DNA of 64,000 bases, from NCBI GenBank assembly GCA_045617725.1, contig JAZLJD010000054.1, positions 21,285 through 85,284 on the forward strand. The letters run 5' to 3'. Below are positions 52,629 through 60,600 of the stretch, piece by piece. Position 1 is the stretch's first letter. Each line of letters begins with the position of its first letter. Made by a program: the position numbers and the translations under genes. Source of the stretch: JAZLJD01 sp045617725 (GTDB lineage: Bacteria > Bacillota > Clostridia > Lachnospirales > Lachnospiraceae). The notes below the pieces were generated by a model. It had not been told where the DNA came from and made no database searches. It saw only the letters and a program-made list of their open reading frames with translations.

Positions 52629-53429
52629 TCAGTTGCTGTTAATGATGTGTATCGTCCAGCTGTTGTCGGCCGTGAAGGTATTGCTTTCGTAACTGTAGTC
52701 TTCCTCGCTGTCATAGAGAAAAACGGAGAGATAAATGTCGGAGAGCTCGGTTGTTTTGGGCCCCGGATGCAGCTTAATCTGTGTGAAGAGGGTATCCTCC
52801 TTCATGTCTTCCGGCGACAGGTGTACATAGAAGCCATTGGCGTGGTACGCATCGTAGATGTAGGATTCGAGATACTCCTTCAGAACCTCTGTATCTGCGG
52901 GCTTTACGAGCAGAGTGCTCAGCTCCTCACCGGTCTTTAGTACGAGCCTTAGGTGTGCTCCGATATGGAAACCGTCCATCTCCGGATACTGCGAAAGAAA
53001 ACTGCCGATAGTCTCCTTAAAGGCATCGTCGTAGGTGATTCCTGGCACCGTCGCATCATGGCTTAAGTAGAAGGAATTGTTCGGAAAATCCTTGGCAATG
53101 GTGTCGAAGTTAATTTCATATTCGCTTGTGAGCACGCGTTGCTTCGTCGCGGAATCCGCCAGGTAAATGCCGATGGGAATCTCGGAGTCCTTTGGTGCCA
53201 CCGGTTCCTCGGACGGCTCAGTGGTGGGCGCCTCGGACGGCTGTTCGGAAACGGTTACGACCGGCGCCTCAGAAGGCACCCTGGAGGGCTCGTTCTCCCC
53301 GGGTTCTGTAAAGCCGGGCAGCACGACGACATCGTTCGTCGGAGCAGGTATGTTGTTTTGTGTTCCGCATCCTGCCAAAAACAAAGCAGCGAGGAGGGGA
53401 AGTGCGTAAAATTTCATAATAAATTTCAT
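52629..53429 (-). CDS. Lipoprotein with proline/glutamate-rich linker, function unknown
   Basis: A 266-residue lipoprotein. The signal peptide ends in FLAGC, a lipobox. A linker rich in P, S, E and T (about 30-80) leads to a globular domain of about 180 residues with GFHIGAHLRLVLKTGEEL and SNTFTADNSWTIHIINSN, which I do not recognise. Two ATG codons lie four codons apart at the start (MKFIMKFYALP). The sequence around them is duplicated and neither has a strong ribosome binding site. It is similar in design, not in sequence, to the CAP lipoprotein at 7.4 kb. Confidence 0.75.
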   Translation of the reverse strand: MKFIMKFYALPLLAALFLAGCGTQNNIPAPTNDVVVLPGFTEPGENEPSRVPSEAPVVTVSEQPSEAPTTEPSEEPVAPKDSEIPIGIYLADSATKQRVLTSEYEINFDTIAKDFPNNSFYLSHDATVPGITYDDAFKETIGSFLSQYPEMDGFHIGAHLRLVLKTGEELSTLLVKPADTEVLKEYLESYIYDAYHANGFYVHLSPEDMKEDTLFTQIKLHPGPKTTELSDIYLSVFLYDSEEDYSYESNTFTADNSWTIHIINSN

Positions 53430-53542
53430 AATAAGTCCGTTCCGATTTATTCATTATTTGGAATATCCGGCATATCAAGCAGTCTGACAAATGCATCCTG
53501 CCTATCAAGGCAAGCATACCCTATATTATAGGGCATTAGTAT

Positions 53543-53606
53543 GAAAAATGCGAAGCATTTTTCATGCGACACTTTGTGTCGCAATCCGTAGCAGTTTCGC
53601 TGTAAT
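53543..53606 (+). repeat. Structured 5'-UTR repeat, copy C, truncated
   Basis: Contains stem 1 (ATGAAAAATGC-GAA-GCATTTTTCAT), stem 2 and the left part of stems 3 and 4, then breaks off after CTGTAAT. The 3' half with the ribosome-binding-like tail is missing. It lies about 110 bases before the kinase gene and upstream of that gene's likely promoter. Confidence 0.9.
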
Positions 53607-53679
53607 TGTTTGCCCAACTTGAACAAACAAGATTTGCATCGAGATTCCCGCGGAATATCCGTACAAAAGGGCACGGGCT

Positions 53680-53690
53680 TGTGGTATATT
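53680..53690 (+). promoter_or_regulatory. Extended -10 promoter of the kinase operon
   Basis: TGTGGTATATT contains TG-n-TATATT, an extended -10 element without a good -35 box. The surrounding CTTGTGGTATATT is repeated exactly at 63674-63686. Confidence 0.5.
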
Positions 53691-53713
53691 GGTAGTGGAA
53701 AGGAACGTCCCTG

Positions 53714-55645
53714 ATGAAGAAAACAATTCTGATTTCATTGTTATATTTCGTGCTGATAATTGCGGTGCTCGGAACGATTATGAACTCCGTGCATACGGAC
53801 AAAATGGTCCACTTCAAGGATCGGGCTGAGCTCATGGAGTTTGACTTCGCGGCGGATTGCGGCGTTGTGGAAGATTTCCTGGGCGACCGGTTTAACGACC
53901 GACTGTATGTGCCGCAGGAGTTGAGCGGGGTAGAGGGCGATTCGGAAACCAATTTCGAAAATTATGTTACATACCGATTTACCGTTCCGGTTCGGGAGGG
54001 CGTGAATTACGGCATTACCTGTAAGAAATCGGACTATGCGGTGAACGTTTTTGTGGACGGTGTGCTCCTGACAGGAACCGGACATGTAAGTGCCCAAAAG
54101 GACGAGTTCGTCCCGACGGCAGCAGCGTACGAGGCCTTTTTCACAGGAAAGGGCGACACCGCGGAGGTCGTGATACAGCAGGCCAATTTCAACCATCACA
54201 AGCATTATCCCGTGTGGTTCAGACTGGGCCCGGCCGCAGAAATTTCCGGTTACAACCGGAAGGTCCTGTTTGAGAATGTTGTGGTTGCTATTATTCTTAT
54301 CACATCGTCGCTTATGAACATCGGCCTTTATATGTGCTTTTCTTCAAGGAAGGAAGTCCTTTGGTTTTCGCTTGTGTGCTTCTGTGCCGCAATCCGAACT
54401 CTGTTCCCGACGGTAACCGGCTATCTCATACCGAACATAAACTGGTATGTAAGCCATAAGCTCGAAATCTGCTCCCTGATAGCAGCCATCTTTTTTTCCG
54501 TTCTTTATGTCGGTGCCCTGTTTGAAAAATACAGAAACCGGACTTTATACAATATTGCCAAGATTATTACGGGTTTGTTTTTTGCCCTGTTTGCATTTAC
54601 GCCGTCCTCCTTCTATTCAAGGTGCAATGAGGTCTGCATTATCCTTATGATTGTGACGGCGTTCCCGATGTTATGCCTCATGACGATTAAGCTTGTAAAG
54701 AGGCGAAAAACAATTCCGCAGAGCAACATTCTGGCGCTGGTCGGCGTTGTGTTCTACGGGTTGGTATCGCTGAACGACGCCGTGGGATACGGAAATTATT
54801 TCAAGAACCTGGACATAATAAATACCACAACCGGTATTGCCGTCTTTGCTTTTTTCAATTCGCTTGCCCTGGCTATTGAATACAGGACCTCCATGAATTT
54901 ATTGAAGGAGTCGGAAGCAAGAGAACAGGAGCTCGATCGAACAAATCAGGCACTTGTAAGGCTTGACCGCGTTCGGGAGACTTTTCTGTCTGACCTGAGT
55001 CACGAGTTAAAGACGCCGCTTACGGTCATTGCTTCGAATGCTGCCGTTTCGGCCAGACAGGTTTCTTTGAACCGTATCGATGCTTCGACGGCGGTGCGAC
55101 TTGGAAATATCGAGCAGGAAGCGGTGCGATTGGGCAAGATGGTTGAGAAGCTTAAGAATTCCGCCCAGGGACAGTACAAGGAGAAGGCAGAGAACATAAA
55201 TATCAGTGAGATGCTTCAATCGTCGGCGGATTTTTGCATGCCGCTGTGTGCCCGAAACGGAAATACGATTTCGGTTCACTGCGAGGAAAATATCACGGCC
55301 TACGCTTCGCGAAATACAATGTTTCATTGCCTTTACAACCTGATTTCCAATGCAACCAAGCATTGCTCCAATCAGGTAATCGAAATAGGCTGTCTCGAAA
55401 CCGAAGATGGCGTGGTGGTTTCCGTCGTGGACCACGGAGACGGAATGAGCAGGGAAATGATGGAGCATGCGTTTGAAAGAGGTTACTCCAATGACGCAAG
55501 TACGGGAATCGGACTTCCGCTCTGCAGGGAGCTGGTCGAGAATGAGGGCGGTACGCTTTTCCTTTCCGACACTCCGGGCGGTGGTCTGACCGTAAACTTT
55601 ATTCTGAGAAAGGCTTGCAAAGATGGCGAAGATATTAATGATTGA
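53714..55645 (+). CDS. Sensor histidine kinase with 7TM-DISM-like sensor
   Basis: A 643-residue kinase. After an N-terminal membrane helix comes an extracellular domain of about 160 residues (YRFTVPVREGVNYGITCKKSDYAVNVFVDG, a jelly-roll pattern). Seven hydrophobic segments at about 195-395 follow, the layout of 7TM receptors with diverse intracellular signalling modules. The kinase part has DLSHELKTPLTVIASN with the phosphorylated histidine, NLISNATKHC (N box), DHGDGMS and GYSNDASTGIGLPLCRELV. Its 3' end overlaps the regulator gene by 23 bases. The ligand is unknown; sugar-like compounds are typical for such domains. Confidence 0.88.
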   Translation: MKKTILISLLYFVLIIAVLGTIMNSVHTDKMVHFKDRAELMEFDFAADCGVVEDFLGDRFNDRLYVPQELSGVEGDSETNFENYVTYRFTVPVREGVNYGITCKKSDYAVNVFVDGVLLTGTGHVSAQKDEFVPTAAAYEAFFTGKGDTAEVVIQQANFNHHKHYPVWFRLGPAAEISGYNRKVLFENVVVAIILITSSLMNIGLYMCFSSRKEVLWFSLVCFCAAIRTLFPTVTGYLIPNINWYVSHKLEICSLIAAIFFSVLYVGALFEKYRNRTLYNIAKIITGLFFALFAFTPSSFYSRCNEVCIILMIVTAFPMLCLMTIKLVKRRKTIPQSNILALVGVVFYGLVSLNDAVGYGNYFKNLDIINTTTGIAVFAFFNSLALAIEYRTSMNLLKESEAREQELDRTNQALVRLDRVRETFLSDLSHELKTPLTVIASNAAVSARQVSLNRIDASTAVRLGNIEQEAVRLGKMVEKLKNSAQGQYKEKAENINISEMLQSSADFCMPLCARNGNTISVHCEENITAYASRNTMFHCLYNLISNATKHCSNQVIEIGCLETEDGVVVSVVDHGDGMSREMMEHAFERGYSNDASTGIGLPLCRELVENEGGTLFLSDTPGGGLTVNFILRKACKDGEDIND

Positions 55646-56297
55646 GGACAATAGTGACATCCTCGATGCGAACAGAATCATGCTGGAGCTTGAGGGCTAC
55701 GAAGTCTATACGGCCAAAACCATCGAGCAGGGCAGACGCCTTGCGCTTAAGGAAAGTCCGGACCTGATTCTTCTGGATGTGATGCTTCCGGACGGAAACG
55801 GAATCGATTTGTGCAGGGAATTAAGCCGGGAAAAGGAGTTCAACATTATCTTTTTGAGTGCCCTGGGCACCAAAGAGGACGTTTTGAACGGACTTCGTGC
55901 GGGCGGTTACGACTATATTTCCAAACCGTACATCATGGAGGAACTGCTTCTTCGAATCAAAGCAATCCTGCGAAAAAGTGAGAATAAGGCAATGGACAAT
56001 TTCTCCTTCGGCAATATAGTTTTCAAACCCTATGCGTATGTTGCCGAGTGCAACGGAAGGGACTTATGTCTGAACCCGAAGGAATATGCGGTTTTGGATC
56101 TTCTGTGCAAGAATGCAGGGAACTTTTTGAGCGTGGAGCTGTTGCTTGAGAATGTTTGGAACCTGAAAGAGGGCAGCGTCCAGCCCGTTTATAATTGCCT
56201 TTCCTCCCTGCGCGAGAAGCTGAAGGATACCGAAGTGACCATAGATTTCAAACGCGGACAGGGCTATATGGTGAAAAAAGCTGTTCAACCTAACTAA
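55623..56297 (+). CDS. OmpR-family response regulator
   Basis: A 224-residue regulator paired with the preceding kinase. The receiver has IEDN near 7-10, the phosphorylated Asp in LLDVMLPDGNG near 51, and SKPY with the conserved Lys. The DNA-binding winged helix includes LCLNPKEYAVLDLLCKNAGNFLS and ends DFKRGQGYMV. The start codon lies inside the kinase gene, preceded by GAAAGG. The receiver is a close paralogue of the lone receiver protein encoded 200 bases downstream. Confidence 0.93.
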   Translation: MAKILMIEDNSDILDANRIMLELEGYEVYTAKTIEQGRRLALKESPDLILLDVMLPDGNGIDLCRELSREKEFNIIFLSALGTKEDVLNGLRAGGYDYISKPYIMEELLLRIKAILRKSENKAMDNFSFGNIVFKPYAYVAECNGRDLCLNPKEYAVLDLLCKNAGNFLSVELLLENVWNLKEGSVQPVYNCLSSLREKLKDTEVTIDFKRGQGYMVKKAVQPN

Positions 56298-56322
56298 ATC
56301 ATTAGGTTGAGCAGTTTTTTTA
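56280..56322 (+). terminator. Terminator after the response regulator
   Basis: CTGTTCAACCTAA pairs with TTAGGTTGAGCAG, and seven T residues follow. The left arm begins inside the last codons of the gene. Confidence 0.85.
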
Positions 56323-56346
56323 TGGAGCGGAGATTACTAATATGAA

Positions 56347-56457
56347 AAATGCAAAGCATTTTTCATGCGACACTTTGTGTCGCAATCCGTAGCAGTTTCG
56401 CTGTAATACAGTGAAGGGCTAAATATACCGGATTGCGAAATGCGGGGATTAATATGA
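56347..56457 (+). repeat. Structured 5'-UTR repeat, copy D
   Basis: Full length. Stem 1 is ATGAAAAATGC-AAA-GCATTTTTCAT and stem 4 has CTGT-AAT-ACAG. The tail GCGGGGATTAATATG gives an ATG that opens only a three-codon frame. The real start of the next gene is about 40 bases later behind its own AGGGGG. Confidence 0.92.
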
Positions 56458-56497
56458 GAATGTAATGTGAAATACTATCCGCTGTTTAGGGGGAAAA

Positions 56498-56860
56498 ATG
56501 GAAAAGATACTTCTTTTGGAAGACAATCTGGATATCCTGTATGCCAATAAAGAATGCCTTGAGCTTGAGGGTTATGAGGTCCTTGCCGGGAAAAGTACCT
56601 GCGAGGGCGAGGAGATTCTGCTTCGCGAGAAGCCGGAACTGCTCGTATTTGACCTTGCCGTTCCCGACCCGGAACGCATGGTTTTTTGCCAAAAACTATC
56701 TCGGAGCGTCGGGTTTGAGACGGTTTTTCTGGTCCCGATCGGAACCGAGAAGAAGGAACTGGAGCTTATCAAAAAGAGCGGTTTCCACTACGTTTTGAAA
56801 CCGTATCTGATGGAAACATTGATTAATCTGATTAAGAGCACATTGGAAAGTAAGGGGTAG
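56498..56860 (+). CDS. Single-domain receiver protein
   Basis: A 120-residue protein consisting of a receiver domain only. It keeps the acidic residues in LLLEDN, the phosphorylatable Asp in LLVFDLAVPD near 52, and the Lys in VLKPY near 103. It resembles the receiver of the regulator just upstream (both have IEDN/LEDN, ECLELEGYEV-like and KPY-MET-type ends), so it probably arose by duplication and lost the DNA-binding half. The usual serine/threonine switch block is changed to FLVPIGT. It could compete for phosphate from the same kinase. Confidence 0.8.
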   Translation: MEKILLLEDNLDILYANKECLELEGYEVLAGKSTCEGEEILLREKPELLVFDLAVPDPERMVFCQKLSRSVGFETVFLVPIGTEKKELELIKKSGFHYVLKPYLMETLINLIKSTLESKG

Positions 56861-56864
56861 GACC

Positions 56865-57542
56865 ATGAAAAAGACTGCAATTCTACTTATTACCATTGCA
56901 TTCCTGGCGATATCCTTTTTGGCGGGCCTCTTCTTTGGAAAGCAAAGAGGGGCACCGGATGCGAAGGAGCCGACCCGGGTCATTTACAATACGGGGAATG
57001 TATATGATGCCTGCCCCGAAAGCGTGCTGGAAAGCATCGTGGCGGTCGAGGTATTCGATGAAGACGGGGAAAGCATTGCGAATGCAAGCGGATTTATTGC
57101 TTTTTCCGACAAAAGACTGGTTACCTGCCGGCACGCACTTGCCAATATGGAATACGCTATCTGCACAACGGAAGCGGGCGAAACCTTCCGAATAGACACC
57201 ATCGTTTCCGCGGATGAGAAAACGGATATAGCAATCTGCCTTGTACCTGCGGAGTGTACGCTTCCTTCCATGAAGCTTTCCGACCGGACCCCGGAAAAGG
57301 GAGAGGGTGTAACGGCCATCGGCAGCTGGTACGGAATGGTCAATGTCGTAACCAGAGGCAATGCAGCGATGATTAAGGACGACTACATTTTGTTTACCGC
57401 ATCGGTGAATCCGGGAGCCAGCGGGGGAGTCCTTCTCAATAATGAATATGAGGTATGCGGGGTAATCCGCGGAACGTACAGCGACGGACAAAGCATAAAT
57501 GTTGCAGTGCCCATTGCTTCGGTCATAGATCTTGCTACGTAA
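56865..57542 (+). CDS. Membrane-anchored trypsin-like serine protease
   Basis: A 225-residue protease with an N-terminal membrane helix or uncleaved signal (ILLITIAFLAISFLAGLFFG). The catalytic triad is visible: His in LVTCRHALA, Asp in EKTDIAICLV, and Ser in VNPGASGGVLL. It resembles HtrA/DegP-type peptidases but has no PDZ domain. The product should face the cell exterior. It starts four bases after the receiver gene and is followed by structured repeat copy E and the giant exported protein, a possible substrate by position only. Confidence 0.88.
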   Translation: MKKTAILLITIAFLAISFLAGLFFGKQRGAPDAKEPTRVIYNTGNVYDACPESVLESIVAVEVFDEDGESIANASGFIAFSDKRLVTCRHALANMEYAICTTEAGETFRIDTIVSADEKTDIAICLVPAECTLPSMKLSDRTPEKGEGVTAIGSWYGMVNVVTRGNAAMIKDDYILFTASVNPGASGGVLLNNEYEVCGVIRGTYSDGQSINVAVPIASVIDLAT

Positions 57543-57587
57543 GTGAAACAATAAACTGTTAAGAATGCGAATTGCGAGGATTAGTGT

Positions 57588-57697
57588 GAAAATGCAGGCA
57601 TTTTCACGCGACACTTTGTGTCGCAATCCGTAGCAGCTTCGCTGCAATGCAGTGAAGGGCTAAATATACCGGATTGCGAAATGCGGGGACTATTATG
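57588..57697 (+). repeat. Structured 5'-UTR repeat, copy E
   Basis: Full length. Stem 1 has lost one A from the left arm and one T from the right (GTGAAAATGC-AG-GCATTTTCAC), so pairing is intact. Stem 4 has CTGC-AAT-GCAG. The tail GCGGGGACTATTATG supplies the start codon of the 1903-residue protein. GCGAATTGCGAGGATTAG just upstream looks like the end of another, eroded unit. Confidence 0.93.
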
Positions 57698-60600
57698 AAA
57701 AAAATTACGAAACGAATCATTGCATTGGTAGTGGTGGCAGCTCTCATTGTCGGTACCTTTGCAGGAATCAGCATTCACAAAAAGAATGAGCAGAAACGAA
57801 TCGAGAATACGTATTATCAGGTTGATTTTGACGTAACAGCCAATGCGGCGGAAGGATCCGAGAGGATTACGCTTCCGGACACCGAGCTTGTTAAGAACGG
57901 CACGATTGTAGGGGCACTTCCTCAGCCTGAAAAAGAGGGCGCAGTCTTCACGGGCTGGTATTATGACAGCAAATGTGAAAAGATGGCACTCTCGAATGAC
58001 GCAATAGGCGGGAATGTGACCCTTTATGCGGATTTTGAGGACGGCTCAAATCTTGAGAACCGTTTCAAAATCAACTATATGTCCGAACAGGGCGTTGCGG
58101 ATGATTTTTCGGTAGAAATCGAGATTATCGGGGACGAGGATATTAACGGAATAAAGGATTTTCTGAAGGTTACGGATATCTCCGAGGGCGATGTGGAGGT
58201 AGGCTTCACGCTGAAGGAAGCACCCGATGCACAAAACCGCGTGATTCTCTGCCCGGAAGGCTTTTGGAAGCACGGCGACCTGTTCCAGGTTGAGATTCTT
58301 TCAACAAGTAAGGCAAGATACGTAAGAGACGGACAGTTATCGGGAGAGGATGTAGTTTATTACAACTTCACCGTAAAGCGTGAAGAGGTAAATAACCTCA
58401 AGGTGAACAGTGATGTCATCTTCCTCGATGTCAACGAAACAGAAGGCGTCGATATCAAGGAAGGTCTTTATAATCTTGTTGCCGGACTGAATGATGACAC
58501 GGAGGCCAAAAAGGATGTGCAGGGCGTAATGAAGTACGCCGGCGAGCTTTCGGCTGATTCCACCGTTGCCGTTTACGACGGTATATTGCATGAGGACGGA
58601 ACGGTAGACGGCGAAGTCTTCTATATACATATCACAAGCAAGAATTCCGACGGCTCCTACAACTATGAAAGTGTGGAATTCGCCGATGTAATGTTTGTCC
58701 CGGATGTAATCCCTATTCCGTTTACGGGCAATTACGAGGACGGAACGGTAACGGTTGACAAGTCCCTTTTGTCTTTTGACAAGGATGTATACAAACAGTT
58801 CAATTTGAGCAGTGATACGAAGGTGGAAGCGGGCGATTACATCGTTCTTTTTGGCGGAAGCCTGGATGCGATGAACAGCGCTCAGCTGGTGGGATATGGT
58901 CTGGTTACGGGCGTTGCGGAAAAAGGCAATCAGGTAACCATATCTTACACGGAGGCCGATGAGAAGGACATTCTCTACTCCTTCCAGATGTACACGGTGG
59001 ACAATAATGTGGAAGTTCCGCTGAGCGAGACGGAGATTGCGGCTTTGGAGGAGGAATTTGTCAGAGAAGCCCGGGCCAATAAATTCGATGAGGAAGCCAT
59101 GGATTATGTGGAACAGCTCATTTATTCCGATGAACTGGATGAAGAGCAGTTCTCGCAGGCAATCACGCGGCTTACCTTCGAGGATGAGACCGGCCATAAC
59201 TATTCCTTAGAGGATATAAGGCTGCTGGCTGACGATGACAAGTTCTATGAAATCCCGGATGCTCCTACCATCAAAGCGGTTGTAAGCCCCAAGCTTGAAC
59301 ATTTTGAGGGAAAAACAGGTATCAGGGTCGAAGTAAGTGCCAGCTTCTCAATCAAGATTAAGCTGAATTCTACCGCCAAGGGCCAGAACGAGCTCGAAAT
59401 CAAGGTAGTTGCAGCCCTCGAGCAGGAAGTTACGCTGGGCGTTTCGGTTAGTGCCGATGCGGATTGGGACTGGATTCTGTTCATCCCCGTTCTGCAGGGT
59501 GTGGATGTTAAGGTTTCCTTTACCGCAGGAACCTATACCGGAATCGGTGCGTCCCTCGCTGTCACCACTTCCGTAGATGACGATGAGTCCGAATGGAAGA
59601 AGCTTGTGGAGGCCAATAACAAAATTAACAGCAATTCCGGCGACAAGAAGGACTCCAAGTCCATGAAGAATACTCTTTCTGCCCTGAAAGACACCTTTAA
59701 GACGGTTCAAAACGGTGTCGGCGGTTCGAAAGAGGGCAAAAAGGAACTTGAAGAAGTAAAGGATAAAAAGGAAGACCAGTTTGAGTCAAACGGCGGTATC
59801 GGCGGAGATCTTCCCGACAAATATTCCGGCATGCTTTCCAATGATGCGGAATATATAGATATCGTTAATCAGGAACTCTTTAAGATTGCAGCCAGTCCCG
59901 ACCCGTTCCATATCATAGAGTTCAGCCTGGGTGTTAACTTCGTAGTGGGAATTAAGGTTAACTGTATGATGGGCTGGGGTATCAGCTATGCCAATGCCAA
60001 AGAATACTGCTTCATGATTCACATTAACGTATTCGGCGACAAGGCTTCGACCTGTACGTCCTCGAATGCGGATTTGGAGACGCCCAACTTCCGTGCGGAC
60101 TTCTATGTCTTCGGTAATGTCGGTGCAAGAGCCGGCATCCGACTGGATGCAAGAGTCGGCGTTTTGTCGACATCGCTTAACTCAATCGGAATCGTTGCAG
60201 AGGCCGGTATTTATTGGGAAATCTATGGATTCCTGTATGTGTACTATTCGTGGGAGAGCGGTGAAGGCTCCGAAATGGGCGCGATGGGCTCGATGCTCTT
60301 TGAAATCGGTGTATATCTGAAGATTGATTTCTGTGCACGACTGATCGGTCCGAACCTGAATAAGTCCATTAGTATTTATGATCATAAGTGGCCGCTTTTA
60401 GACCTTGGAGCGACCGAAGTGCCCCTAGAGTTTGACGATGTGGATAAATCGCATCTCAATCTGGAATTCCCTATGGCTACGGCGGAAGGAACGGATGCCG
60501 AAGGCTCCGCAGCGGATTCGGGTACTATGAATGCGAAGGTTGCAATGTCTAATACCCTTGCCATCCCGAGTGATGTCTTCAAGGTAAAACTTATGTCCTT

